DNA from: a virus
Direction: 5' to 3' (one strand)
IMG/VR virus record: IMGVR_UViG_3300025896_000154
Location: 1 to 27,923 of that record
Length of the DNA: 27,923 nucleotides
Part shown: piece by piece, positions 8,722 through 17,396 of the stretch
Layout: each line of letters starts with the position of its first letter
Position numbering within the stretch: position 1 is the stretch's first letter
The notes under the pieces: generated by a model
Seen by the model: only the letters and a program-made list of their open reading frames with translations
Told to the model about the DNA's origin: nothing
The model's database searches: none
Program-made: the position numbers and the translations under genes

Positions 8722-9679
8722 CGTAAAACCAAAAAAACAAAATACTAGAAATACCATTGCAGATATTCCTGTGGTATTTCTAAGTTTTGATGAGCCCAAC
8801 GCAGATCTACATTGGAACTTGTTACAGGAAGTGACCCCGCATAAACGTATTGCTCGTGTGCATGGAGTGGTGGGATTTGATGCAGCGCACAAGGCAGCAG
8901 CCGCACAATTCCCTCTCAGCGACTATGTTATCACAGTAGACGCTGACAATCAAGTTGATCCTAAGTTTTTTACCAAACGTTTGCCTGAAAACATGAATGG
9001 ACAAGTTAGCTATACTTGGGGCGGACGCCAAGTTACAAATGGCTTGATGTATGGCAACGGTGGATTAAAAATGTGGAGCACAGAACATCTTGCTAATATG
9101 AAAAGTCACGAGCTTGCAGATGAACAACGTGATGCTGTAGACTTTTGCTGGGATTTTAATCGCTATAAAGAGTTGCCTGGCTGCTTTTCCAATGTGTATA
9201 CCAATGGTAGTGCTTACCAAGCATTTCGTGTTGGCTTCCGCGAAGGCGTAAAGCTATCAATGGAACAAGGCCGTGTGCTAGCATTTGATGAATGGTCAAC
9301 TACAATGCACGCCGCAAACTATCAACGATTAATAACTTGGATGACAGTGGGTGCAGACGTCAAGCATGGCATGTGGAGTGTATATGGAGCTCGTCTTGCA
9401 GTTAAGTTGTTGCAGTATGACAACTTTGACTTTGTAAATATCAGGGACTATGCCTGGTTCAATGACTTTTTTAATTCGCATGCAGCAGCCGATCCAGCTA
9501 AAGCCAGCAAGTCATTGGGCAAGAACATCAGCGAAGGCATTGGTTACATCTTGCCTGATTTTGACGATGAGCAAAGTGCATTTATTAAACAGATTCAATT
9601 GCACCCAGCAAGGCCATTGACATATGAAGATGTAGAATGGCAAACTAATTTAAGCATGTATGGATGGTTCCGTGGATAA
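8708..9679 (+). CDS. Glycosyltransferase-like protein, paralogue 3 of 3
   Basis: A 323-residue protein, same length as paralogue 1. After a basic 20-residue lead it has PVVFLSFDEPNADLHW, a conserved AAHKAAAAQF segment, VITVDADNQ (Asp 78 and 80), YGNGGLKMWS and GFREGVKLSM. Paralogue 1 matches it in the same order, including a later WMTVGADVKHGMWSVYGARL block. The start at 8708 has AGAGGA upstream; an in-frame ATG at 8714 is the alternative. It overlaps both neighbours, which supports translation as one unit. Glycosyl transfer is inferred from the DAD motif and fold pattern. Confidence 0.6.
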   Translation: MSMFNVKPKKQNTRNTIADIPVVFLSFDEPNADLHWNLLQEVTPHKRIARVHGVVGFDAAHKAAAAQFPLSDYVITVDADNQVDPKFFTKRLPENMNGQVSYTWGGRQVTNGLMYGNGGLKMWSTEHLANMKSHELADEQRDAVDFCWDFNRYKELPGCFSNVYTNGSAYQAFRVGFREGVKLSMEQGRVLAFDEWSTTMHAANYQRLITWMTVGADVKHGMWSVYGARLAVKLLQYDNFDFVNIRDYAWFNDFFNSHAAADPAKASKSLGKNISEGIGYILPDFDDEQSAFIKQIQLHPARPLTYEDVEWQTNLSMYGWFRG

Positions 9680-10841
9680 AAATAACGAATTAAGATCAGC
9701 ATTACTATACTTTGTTGACGAAGCAATTGGCTATAGACACAGCTTGCATTTCCTTCGCTGTTGGTTAGAAACAGGAGAACAATCTAAATTAGAAGGATTG
9801 ATACTGGAAGTTGGACGAGAAAACTTTGTTGACTTGCAACCACTGCTTGACTCAGTTAATAATTCAGCTGACACAAGTGGAACAACAGCTCTGCAGAATT
9901 TTATATACACTCGTGGTATTCATCGGCCAGAGGCACCAGAAGTAAAAATTTCACCCATGCCTAACCTCGATGATAGTATCCCAGAATATGTTGAAGGCAA
10001 TGCTTGGGTCATGCACTCTTGGGTAGAAGCAAATACACACAAGAATTTGTCCCCATATTTTGCAATAGCAAAAGCATATGGAGTTTTCCAGGAAGCTAGA
10101 GAAGACTTTATTAAGATTTTTGATCTATTAGAACTGATGTTTGGCAAAGACACTACATTGTTTTCTGCGGTAAAGGACAATGATATTGAATTATTGGGCC
10201 AGCTGTTATCTAATAATTATTATCCAAGTTGTAGTAAGCATATCAATGCACTTGCACTTTCATTGACAACACATCCAGATTTGAATTGGAAAGACGCACT
10301 AAGTAGAAATCAAATTAAAAGCAAGCTGTGGCTCATTGATAAAATGAATGAGCTTGATGTGTTGCCCAAGCACAAAAGCAACATGTTCAATGAGCATACT
10401 AATGTGTTGGTGGTTGGCGGATGGGTTGGCATGCTGCCATTCTTAGCAGACATGAAAGGCAAGTTTCTTGATACAGTAACAAATATTGATATTGATGAAA
10501 CAGTACATGCTGCATCGGCCAGTTTAAACTCGATTACAGATTCAACGTTTAGGACCAGTGGCAAAGATGTTCGTAAACTAAACATTGAAAAGTACAACAA
10601 GCCTATTGTGATTGACACTATTGTTGAACACTTTGAAGATCACGGAGAATGGGTCAAAACATTGCCCTCCACAGCCACTGTGATATTACAAGGTAACGAC
10701 ATGTTTGATGTACCTGATCATGTCAACTGTCATACAACATTAGAGGAATTTATTGAGTCATGTGGGTTAAATAACATTATCTGGGCCGGAGAACTGAATC
10801 TCTATAAGTGCACCAGATATATGGCCATTGGCACCACATGA
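9660..10841 (+). CDS. Methyltransferase-like protein with an unknown N-terminal domain
   Basis: A 393-residue protein. The N-terminal 230 residues are helical and unrecognised. The C-terminal part has a class I SAM-methyltransferase pattern: VLVVGGWVGMLPF at 249-261 (glycine-rich motif I), an acidic strand end at NIDID 275-279, then a strand with IVIDTIVEHF. The canonical GxGxG is altered to GGWVG. The start at 9660 overlaps the previous gene by 20 bases; the GTG at 9672 is a possible alternative. It ends by ATGA overlap with the 2OG-oxygenase-like gene. The acceptor (sugar, lipid or protein) is unknown, and the methyltransferase call is moderate because the motif is not classical. Confidence 0.5.
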   Translation: MDGSVDKNNELRSALLYFVDEAIGYRHSLHFLRCWLETGEQSKLEGLILEVGRENFVDLQPLLDSVNNSADTSGTTALQNFIYTRGIHRPEAPEVKISPMPNLDDSIPEYVEGNAWVMHSWVEANTHKNLSPYFAIAKAYGVFQEAREDFIKIFDLLELMFGKDTTLFSAVKDNDIELLGQLLSNNYYPSCSKHINALALSLTTHPDLNWKDALSRNQIKSKLWLIDKMNELDVLPKHKSNMFNEHTNVLVVGGWVGMLPFLADMKGKFLDTVTNIDIDETVHAASASLNSITDSTFRTSGKDVRKLNIEKYNKPIVIDTIVEHFEDHGEWVKTLPSTATVILQGNDMFDVPDHVNCHTTLEEFIESCGLNNIIWAGELNLYKCTRYMAIGTT

Positions 10842-11356
10842 ATGACAACCGTTTTAGACGACACACCAATTTTAAAGTAGATCTTGTTAGATTAAAAGCA
10901 GAAGCTTATACGCTGATGTATGACTATCCAAACGGAGTTTATCACACTCAGCGCTCACTACAAACAGATGGATCTGATGACTGGGATATCAGCACTGGAT
11001 CAAAACCAGACATTGATGAGTCAATTTGGGACAAATTACATCCTAAATTAGTTGGCACCTGGTGGGAGGAGTTTTTTGCCGCATTGCCTTTTAAAGTGTA
11101 CAGGGCCCGCCTGCTAACTATACAGCCACGTACTTGCTATAGTATACATGTTGATAGAACGCCAAGAATACATATTGCAATTGATACACATCCGCAAGCA
11201 AGATTTATTTTTACTAACCCTCCGGCCCTTCGCCATATTCCGTCTGACGGCCATATATGGTGGATTGATACCACAAAAGAACACTCGGCAATGAACGGCA
11301 GCTTAAAGCCAAGAATTCATTTTGTTGCTTGCCTGGATAACACAGACCCTAATTAG
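10838..11356 (+). CDS. 2-oxoglutarate/Fe(II) oxygenase-like (aspartyl/asparaginyl beta-hydroxylase type)
   Basis: A 172-residue protein starting by ATGA overlap. It shows an HxD motif (HVD at 104-106) and a distal EHSAMNGS with His 149, followed by Arg 159 in KPRIHFVACL. HxD...H plus a downstream Arg is the iron- and 2-oxoglutarate-binding set of this superfamily. The arrangement R-x-H-I-A-I after HxD and W-W-I-D before the distal His resembles Asp/Asn beta-hydroxylase-like proteins. The likely reaction is hydroxylation of an amino acid side chain or small molecule. The substrate is unknown. Confidence 0.6.
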   Translation: MNDNRFRRHTNFKVDLVRLKAEAYTLMYDYPNGVYHTQRSLQTDGSDDWDISTGSKPDIDESIWDKLHPKLVGTWWEEFFAALPFKVYRARLLTIQPRTCYSIHVDRTPRIHIAIDTHPQARFIFTNPPALRHIPSDGHIWWIDTTKEHSAMNGSLKPRIHFVACLDNTDPN

Positions 11357-11371
11357 ATCATACATACAGGT

Positions 11372-11986
11372 ATGACATTAGAAGTTATTCATATCTGCGC
11401 AGAACACTTTAGTAGTGTAGAGTCCCTATACAACGATTTCTTATTGGAAATAGCCAATGACCCGTTGCCGGCCTTGGTTAATATGGGATATGATCTTCCA
11501 GCAGGACTAGGATATCTTGCTAACAATAAATTAAGATGGACCGAACAAACTGGCCAAATTGATTTGCTTTTAGACAATGGTAGGATTGTAGGAGTTAGCG
11601 CAGTTGAAACAAGTTCGCTTTCAACTGCATTTGGTAGCGGTGGCAATCGTTGTTGGGTACTGCCAAAGTATCGCATCAACAATGAAATTACAAAGTACTT
11701 GCTGGCATCAAATTTACAATGGTGCAAGGACCGCAATCATGCAGGGATGATCCTGACATTTAACGATTACAACAAATGGATCTTTACCACAATTAAACGA
11801 CGGGTACACGGACAAGCTGGAGCACTTGGCCCAGTCTGGAGTGCATGGTGGAATGACTGTGTTCCGTTTGAGCAACAATTAAATGTGTTTAATACACCAC
11901 AGTGGGCAGTGGTAAAACCCCTGGCCGATATTGACGCAGTACTTGACGGCATGAATAATATTGAAAAAGAATTTAGACTAGCATGA
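11372..11986 (+). CDS. GNAT-like N-acyltransferase
   Basis: A 204-residue protein. The core IDLLLDNGRIVGVSAVETSS (about 63-82), followed by CWVLPKYRINNEITKYLLASNLQWCKDRN, fits the beta4-loop-alpha3 part of a GNAT fold, where the acyl-CoA pyrophosphate is bound. The C-terminus is Trp-rich. A 15-bp gap separates it from the preceding gene, with only a weak CAGG before the ATG. It ends by ATGA overlap with a PP-loop ATPase gene. The family call is from fold pattern only; the acyl donor could be acetyl-CoA or a longer chain. Confidence 0.45.
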   Translation: MTLEVIHICAEHFSSVESLYNDFLLEIANDPLPALVNMGYDLPAGLGYLANNKLRWTEQTGQIDLLLDNGRIVGVSAVETSSLSTAFGSGGNRCWVLPKYRINNEITKYLLASNLQWCKDRNHAGMILTFNDYNKWIFTTIKRRVHGQAGALGPVWSAWWNDCVPFEQQLNVFNTPQWAVVKPLADIDAVLDGMNNIEKEFRLA

Positions 11987-12933
11987 TCATAAACACAGAA
12001 CGTTCGCATTTGAAATACTGGTATGGCGAAGACCGCACACAAATCTGGCGTAAAGACAATTTAGAAACAACATCAATGAGTGTTGGTGGTTGTATTCGAA
12101 AGCCAATGAGTTTAAAAGCTGAACTAATTAGGAATGCTAGAATGATAAGCAAAGCCTATCCTGATTTAACATTGTTCATGAGTGGCGGCTTGGACAGTGA
12201 AATGGCGTTACAAAGTTTTCTAACGGCAGGCATCGTCCCGCGGATTGTTACTGTTAGATTTCCCAATGGCAAAAACATGCACGATATTGGTCCAGCAATG
12301 CGAATGTTTGAACATATGGGATTGAAATATGAAATACTTGATATTGATCCAGACGAGTTTGTAATGAGCGGGGAAGCCTTTGAAATTGGCGCTCGCTTCC
12401 AAAGCTATAGTTTTTATCAACAACTTCTTATGAAGTTGACGCTTGAGTATAATGCGCCAATGATCACCATTGATGAAATTGAATTAGAAAAGTTGCCAAG
12501 TATAAACTGGGAAACTGGTGAGCACTATGATAGATGGTGCTTCTTGAAAAAAGAAGATCAAGACGGCGTGTGGCGCAGATTTGCTGATGCTACAGGCATT
12601 CCAGCAATGAATAATTTCTACAGCTACAGTCCCGAATCCATCTTGGCATTTTTACAACTGCCCACAGTGGATGATTTGATCAATGATCGTATCCTGGGAA
12701 AGTTAGGATGGACCAGTAGCAAGATGAAAATTTATTCGCACCTGGGTTACAATTTTAGAAAACGTCCAAAATGGCACGGGGTTGAGAATTACATGCACTT
12801 ATGGGACTACGTAAGATACAATGTATATGAAAAGTCAAACTTAAACTTTGATGAGCGTAGCTATGTAATGCCTGTCAATCAACTGAAACAAAATTTAATT
12901 AACGGAGTAGAAACAGTATGCAATATAGCCTAA
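11983..12933 (+). CDS. PP-loop ATP pyrophosphatase (asparagine-synthase/ExsB-like)
   Basis: A 316-residue protein. The PP-loop FMSGGLDSEMAL (SGGLDS at 67-72) binds ATP and is diagnostic of N-type ATP pyrophosphatases such as asparagine synthase, QueC/ExsB and GMP synthase. The following IVTVRFPNG and YEILDID strands fit the nucleotide-binding fold. There is no N-terminal Cys glutaminase domain, so it may use ammonia, an amine or another partner to form an adenylated intermediate. It lies between two GNAT-like genes and is coupled to both (ATGA at its start, 16-base overlap at its end). A second PP-loop protein lies at 15124. The substrate is unknown. Confidence 0.7.
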   Translation: MIINTERSHLKYWYGEDRTQIWRKDNLETTSMSVGGCIRKPMSLKAELIRNARMISKAYPDLTLFMSGGLDSEMALQSFLTAGIVPRIVTVRFPNGKNMHDIGPAMRMFEHMGLKYEILDIDPDEFVMSGEAFEIGARFQSYSFYQQLLMKLTLEYNAPMITIDEIELEKLPSINWETGEHYDRWCFLKKEDQDGVWRRFADATGIPAMNNFYSYSPESILAFLQLPTVDDLINDRILGKLGWTSSKMKIYSHLGYNFRKRPKWHGVENYMHLWDYVRYNVYEKSNLNFDERSYVMPVNQLKQNLINGVETVCNIA

Positions 12934-13562
12934 TGCCAATGACACTTGAACATTTGCCTGGACTGGTAGAGTTTGCAGAGCATATCTATGCAAATACAGA
13001 TCCCGACAAGTACCCAGATTTTAAAATATCAAATGATATTGATGATGAAGAAAAGAGAAGAAAGTTCTTTTCAGCATTTATGCTACCCAGCACATTCAAC
13101 AACTACAACATCAGACAATGCTATGCACTGGTTGATGAGAATGGCGTTTACCAAGCTGCCATCGGGGTCAAGCGATGGGGTCATATGCCCAGTTGGAGTC
13201 TGAGCTGGTTACTGAGTCCCAGTCTGGGCATAAAGTTTATTCCAATATTTAGATCTATTATATCAAAACTCTGCAAGGAACACGAAGCTGCTGGCATGAA
13301 CGAGTTTTATGTAAGCTATCCTACACATCGCGAAGCCGCATACAGTAAGATCATGTTGCCTGTACGGGAAAACTATTACAGCTTTGTTGAATGCACCATT
13401 GCAGCCAATACTAGAAGTCACTATAGCTTTATACATGAATTAATGGGACATGCGCTACACCCGCACGATATGAACCTACGAAGATATATACTACGTAGAG
13501 AAAACACACTACCGCCGAGCCAAGGAGGTACGGCAATCCCATTTAATAAAGACAATACATGA
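12918..13562 (+). CDS. GNAT-like acyltransferase
   Basis: A 214-residue protein. It opens with YSLMPMTLEHLPGLVEFAEHIY, a typical GNAT N-terminal strand-helix. Later, CYALVDENGVYQAAIGVKRWG fits the central strand pair, and LCKEHEAAGMNEFYVSYPTHREAAYSKIMLPV fits the C-terminal part of the fold. The start has GGAG ten bases upstream, inside the end of the PP-loop gene. It ends by ATGA overlap with the fatty-acid desaturase gene, which makes an acyl-group substrate plausible. The call is by fold pattern; the substrate is not shown. Confidence 0.45.
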   Translation: MQYSLMPMTLEHLPGLVEFAEHIYANTDPDKYPDFKISNDIDDEEKRRKFFSAFMLPSTFNNYNIRQCYALVDENGVYQAAIGVKRWGHMPSWSLSWLLSPSLGIKFIPIFRSIISKLCKEHEAAGMNEFYVSYPTHREAAYSKIMLPVRENYYSFVECTIAANTRSHYSFIHELMGHALHPHDMNLRRYILRRENTLPPSQGGTAIPFNKDNT

Positions 13563-14458
13563 AAAATTGGTTAAACAAACAACTAGAGTTGTATCGTAAG
13601 ACGCATCAGATTCCTTACATTTTAGCAATTTGGTTACCTTATCATGTGGCAGCAATTGCCACCATTGCATATACTGTTGCAACAGGGTGGTCATGGATAT
13701 ACTTGCTACTTGCAGTATGCGGTTGGGCATTATTAGATGGTGTTGGCAATAATTTAACATTGCATCGCTGGTTGAGTCACAAAGCATGGACGCCACATAA
13801 GTGGGCAGAACCATTCCTATTATGGGCCAGCGCCATGGTAGGTGAAGGTAGTCCCCTATGGTGGGCCGCATTGCATCGTGGACATCATCATAAAGTAAGC
13901 GACATTCCTGGTAAAGATATTCATACTCCAGTTGGCAATGGTTGGTTTCATAGTTACATGGGATGGCAGTTTGGTATTGATCAGAACTCAGTAAGTTTCC
14001 GTTATGCTGTCGATTTGCTTCGTGATAGACGTGTGACATTTATTCATGAAAATTATAACAAGATTATCTATGCAACATTGTTAATCAGTGCATTTATTTT
14101 TGGATGGCAAGCGACAGTTTGGTTCTTTGTTGTTGGCTCTTTAATGAGTTTACATGCTGATGGACTTGTTAACACGTTTGGGCACGTACCATCAGCTGGA
14201 TATCAGAACTTTGATAATAAAGATGTGAGCACTAACGTGTGGGCCTTGGGCTACTTCCATTGGGGTTCGGGTTGGCACAACAATCACCACAAGGAAGCAA
14301 GTAGCTTTGACTTTGGTACTAGTGTAAGTGGACGTTGGCATGAGTTCGATCCATGTTTGATTTTAATGATTCCGTTTGCTCCGCTTTCGGAAACAAAACG
14401 CTTGTGGGCGAGAAGAAAAGATGCTATACTTAACTTCAACTCACAGGAACCTAAATGA
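13559..14458 (+). CDS. Membrane fatty-acid (acyl-CoA/acyl-lipid) desaturase
   Basis: A 299-residue membrane protein with the three histidine boxes of the desaturase superfamily: HRWLSH at 69-74, HRGHHH at 106-111 and HNNHH at 240-244, the last preceded by GW. Hydrophobic segments lie near 20-65 and 165-200, which places the boxes on the same face. These enzymes insert a cis double bond using a di-iron centre, O2 and an electron donor. The pattern is close to the delta-9 acyl-CoA/acyl-ACP class, but NLTLHRW replaces the common AHHR form, so regiospecificity is uncertain. It starts by ATGA overlap with a GNAT-like gene and ends by ATGA overlap with thyX. No electron-donor gene is seen nearby, so the host's may be used. 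Confidence 0.85.
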   Translation: MKNWLNKQLELYRKTHQIPYILAIWLPYHVAAIATIAYTVATGWSWIYLLLAVCGWALLDGVGNNLTLHRWLSHKAWTPHKWAEPFLLWASAMVGEGSPLWWAALHRGHHHKVSDIPGKDIHTPVGNGWFHSYMGWQFGIDQNSVSFRYAVDLLRDRRVTFIHENYNKIIYATLLISAFIFGWQATVWFFVVGSLMSLHADGLVNTFGHVPSAGYQNFDNKDVSTNVWALGYFHWGSGWHNNHHKEASSFDFGTSVSGRWHEFDPCLILMIPFAPLSETKRLWARRKDAILNFNSQEPK

Positions 14459-15135
14459 CAGTACGTCTCGTATCATATTCACAACCAACAGAAGAATTTA
14501 AAAACGAAGGCATTGTTGATGCACAAGAGCTTGTTGCTTTTTGTGCGCGAGTCAGCAATCCTACCAATCAGTACAACACGGAAACGTCAGAAAAACTGAT
14601 CAACTATCTTGTCAAGCATGCACATTGGAGCCCACTTGAAATGGCATCTGCGTGTGTAGAGATTACAACTACTCGCGATATTGCACGACAGATCCTGCGG
14701 CATCGCAGTTTTGCATTTCAGGAGTTTAGCCAACGTTATGCAAACCCTACGGAGGACTTAGGCTTTGTTATTAGAGACGCACGCCTACAGGATACAAAAA
14801 ACCGTCAAAACAGTGTAGACTTAGACTTAACCGATGCTGATCAGCGTGAATTAAACAACTTGTGGGTTGAAAAACAACAGGATTTAATTCGCCAAGTAAA
14901 AGATACATACGACTGGGCTATTAGTAACGGTATTGCAAAAGAACAAGCACGTTCAATTTTGCCAGAAGGTAATACAGTAAGCCGTTTGTATATGAACGGA
15001 ACATTGCGTAGTTGGGTACACTTCATTGAATTGCGTAGTGCAAATGGCACACAGAAAGAGCATCAATTAGTTGCTCTTGCTTGTGCCCGTGCTATTGCAG
15101 CCATTTACCCAATGGCTAATAATTTAGTCGCCTAA
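14455..15135 (+). CDS. thyX: Flavin-dependent thymidylate synthase ThyX
   Basis: A 226-residue protein of the usual ThyX length. It carries the ThyX signature RHRSFAFQEFSQR at 82-94 (RHRx7S), the HAHWSPLEMA segment near 55-64, and a C-terminal RSWVHFIELR block. ThyX makes dTMP from dUMP using methylene-tetrahydrofolate, FAD and NADPH, and many marine phages carry it for DNA synthesis. It is coupled by ATGA to the desaturase gene, an odd place for a nucleotide gene. Its 3' end overlaps the convergent asparagine-synthase-like gene by 12 bases. Confidence 0.93.
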   Translation: MTVRLVSYSQPTEEFKNEGIVDAQELVAFCARVSNPTNQYNTETSEKLINYLVKHAHWSPLEMASACVEITTTRDIARQILRHRSFAFQEFSQRYANPTEDLGFVIRDARLQDTKNRQNSVDLDLTDADQRELNNLWVEKQQDLIRQVKDTYDWAISNGIAKEQARSILPEGNTVSRLYMNGTLRSWVHFIELRSANGTQKEHQLVALACARAIAAIYPMANNLVA

Positions 15136-16194
15136 CTCTTTTGTGGCAGTGAACGATTCGTCTTCGTTCTGCCACAAAAATCCCCAAGCATTATTATAAC
15201 GTGTAATGGTCGGCAAGCTGGGCCATTTTGTTTTATACTTGAAGTATTTTTCATTCGGCCAAATCTCATTAATCAATTGCTTGGCTGGCAACTTGTAAGT
15301 GTTCCATTTACCACCTACCTTGGCTTCATTTGTGTACAGTGCCCATTGCTGATATTGTTCACTATCAAAGAAGTTTACAACATTGGCGGCCATGTACTCT
15401 GCTTGAGTAGCAGTAGGAGCATGCATTGCCATGCGATACTTAACAGCTTGCCATTTCATTGCGTAGTTTAACCACCACAAGAAATCGTGATTGGTATTAA
15501 TAGGCACTGGGCTAGCAGCGACCAAATCTCGTAGCATTTGTTCACGTTCGTCTCTATACGCTTCTTTCTTATCCAGTAACCAAGGAAGTGTTTCCGTTTC
15601 CCAGTCTCCATGAATAGCATTAAAGTTATTTGTATTATCCATGTAGCTTTTTAAAGTTAAACTACCAAATAAGTTATCAGCACACTCGCCAGTGACACAT
15701 ACATTCTTTGTGTCACTTACAATGTCATAAAACTGGTTGCTGGCCAATAGTTGTGTGCCAAAGTTTGGTAACACAATCTCATTGAAGAACTCGGGATTTT
15801 CTAATTGACTATCTTCGTTAATAGCAAGCCAAGTTACTTTTTGCAACTCTGCCCAATCAGGATGACTAATCAGTAATGCAACAATCATTGTACTGTCAAT
15901 GCCGCCACTGTAGAAAATAACTAAACGTTCTTTACCGGGCTCCTTTAGTTTTGCAATACAATCATCAATCCTGTTATAGCTTACTCCGCTAAAGGAAGGA
16001 ACAACAGCAGGGCAGTCTGGAATAGGACTATTGTTATAAATGTCTACACCGGGTATATCTAATGTACCAGTACGATCACTTAGACTGATCCAAGGATTAA
16101 ACATTTCAATGAATGTTTTTGTAACAGGATTGATATCAACTGCTAACGGACTACGGTAAAGTCTATGGGGAATATAGTATAGTAATTTTTTCAT
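15124..16194 (-). CDS. Asparagine-synthase-like amide ligase without glutaminase domain
   Basis: A 356-residue protein. The PP-loop is VIFYSGGIDSTMI (SGGIDS at 96-101), and TGECADNLFGS at 168-178 corresponds to the GEGADELFGG motif of asparagine synthase B. The N-terminal Cys-glutaminase half is absent; the first 90 residues are a short unrecognised region. Such stand-alone synthase domains form amide bonds with ammonia or other amines and occur in sugar amidation and natural-product pathways. It starts two bases after the stop of the upstream hypothetical on the same strand and converges on thyX. With the PP-loop gene at 11983 it makes two amide-type ligases in one island. Confidence 0.75.
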   Translation of the reverse strand: MKKLLYYIPHRLYRSPLAVDINPVTKTFIEMFNPWISLSDRTGTLDIPGVDIYNNSPIPDCPAVVPSFSGVSYNRIDDCIAKLKEPGKERLVIFYSGGIDSTMIVALLISHPDWAELQKVTWLAINEDSQLENPEFFNEIVLPNFGTQLLASNQFYDIVSDTKNVCVTGECADNLFGSLTLKSYMDNTNNFNAIHGDWETETLPWLLDKKEAYRDEREQMLRDLVAASPVPINTNHDFLWWLNYAMKWQAVKYRMAMHAPTATQAEYMAANVVNFFDSEQYQQWALYTNEAKVGGKWNTYKLPAKQLINEIWPNEKYFKYKTKWPSLPTITRYNNAWGFLWQNEDESFTATKELGD

Positions 16195-16195
16195 G

Positions 16196-16816
16196 TTACA
16201 TCATCATTGATAAGAACGAGTCTTCGTCCATTCGTGCTCGTACAACTGCAAATTCTTCTTTGTTCGTTGCTGTACGAATCATGTTTTGAAATCTAATACG
16301 TAAGCGTTCCAGTTTACGAATTAGGAATTTTCTGTTGTTGTATTTGTTAGCAATTAGTCCAGCAGCCACGTCGATGGTTAAACCTAATTCAGCCGCATAG
16401 TCTTCAACCATGCCAACATCAAAATTTGAGCCTGCTATTACATTATTTGCCTGACGATACTTTTCTTCATAAGCTTCGTGCTGCCATTCAAATCGGTGTT
16501 CAAAACGTTTAAAGCCATGTGCCAGGCGCTGTTGTAATTCTATTACCAAATTGACTCGAGCCTGTAACTGATGACTGAGAATAGTAGCTTCCATGCTTTT
16601 ACGATGAGCTAAAAATTCAGTGTTGCGCGGACCATCAAACTTTAATTTAAAGTCTAGATTATTTTTTTGCAGTTGACTGGCATGCAAATCTGACACTCCA
16701 TAGATTCTGCAAATTGCTTGAAATTCACCCAGGCAGGCAGCTTCCAAAACGGGCATGTCTGTGGCCCATGCTAATACTTCATTCTCTGCTGTGCATGCTA
16801 ATGCTAACCAATGCAT
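16196..16816 (-). CDS. Hypothetical protein, largely helical
   Basis: A 206-residue protein with long charged helices (VIELQQRLAHGFKRFEHRF and FLIRKLERLRIRFQ), probably coiled-coil or helical bundle. The ATG at 16816 is chosen because GGGAG lies eight bases upstream; an in-frame TTG at 16831 is possible but lacks support. It is followed, one base after its stop, by the asparagine-synthase-like gene. No family is recognised and no catalytic motif is visible. Confidence 0.55.
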   Translation of the reverse strand: MHWLALACTAENEVLAWATDMPVLEAACLGEFQAICRIYGVSDLHASQLQKNNLDFKLKFDGPRNTEFLAHRKSMEATILSHQLQARVNLVIELQQRLAHGFKRFEHRFEWQHEAYEEKYRQANNVIAGSNFDVGMVEDYAAELGLTIDVAAGLIANKYNNRKFLIRKLERLRIRFQNMIRTATNKEEFAVVRARMDEDSFLSMMM

Positions 16817-16855
16817 ATCAAATACTCCCAATGTTACAGTATGTAGTTGAATAAT

Positions 16856-17395
16856 TTATGGTATGTTTTCCAATGGAATATCATTGATAAACCGAATACT
16901 CAGCATTAGCCGTGGACTGTTACTTTTGTTTTCAATGTGATGCGGGATATCAATCTTGACAACAGTAGGCCTGTCAATTATTTTAGTTGCAACCAGTAGA
17001 GGTTCCTGGCGCCAATTGATTTTGAGGTATTTGATAGTCTTAAATGGACTTTTAGTTAGAAAGAAATCACCGTCATACCAGTACATTGGGCCAGTCTCGC
17101 AATTTAGGATAGGAAGATTGAGTGCTGTGTTACTTGCATTGGTTCGTTGAACATTAAAACCGTCTACATGCAAGTCTTGGACAAAATTAGCATCATTGAT
17201 AAACATTATGGCTGTTTTAACTTTAACATCAAACCCCAGCGTATCTGCAATGTCCTGCTCGACTAAGTTGCTGATGTATGCTAAATCTTCTCCACTAAAA
17301 ACCTTTGCAGTGGTAAATTTGCCATTCCATTTACTCGAACAGAATTTCTGTATAGCCGGCCAACTTGGTAGATTGATTTCTTTAAAGTATTCCAT
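16856..17395 (-). CDS. 2-oxoglutarate/Fe(II) oxygenase-like protein
   Basis: A 179-residue protein from the ATG at 17395. It has HVD at 76-78 (HxD), a distal His at 152/153 in IPHHIEN, and Arg 162 in SPRLMLSIRF, the iron and 2-oxoglutarate ligand set. A Trp/Tyr-rich MYWYDGD lies between them. An in-frame ATG at 17434 would add 13 residues, but a TAAATA motif exactly five bases before 17395 favours the shorter form. The late motif suggests late expression. It is divergent from the fatty-acid hydroxylase gene and downstream genes follow on the same strand. The substrate is unknown; a lipid or amino acid side chain is possible. Confidence 0.6.
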   Translation of the reverse strand: MEYFKEINLPSWPAIQKFCSSKWNGKFTTAKVFSGEDLAYISNLVEQDIADTLGFDVKVKTAIMFINDANFVQDLHVDGFNVQRTNASNTALNLPILNCETGPMYWYDGDFFLTKSPFKTIKYLKINWRQEPLLVATKIIDRPTVVKIDIPHHIENKSNSPRLMLSIRFINDIPLENIP

Positions 17396-17396
17396 A

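Noticed and set aside
10768-10773. TAAATA followed by five bases and ATC inside the 9660 gene
   Set aside because: It lies inside a coding region, with ATC rather than ATG at the key position. It looks like a chance near-match.
11361-11371. TACATA five bases before the ATG at 11372 as a late motif
   Set aside because: The spacing fits, but the motif differs at a core position and a weak CAGG is present. Kept out of the list of predicted late starts.
13509-14039. 176-residue open frame antisense to the desaturase gene
   Set aside because: The sense frame has three histidine boxes and coupled overlaps on both sides. The antisense frame shows no family motif, no SD and no promoter.
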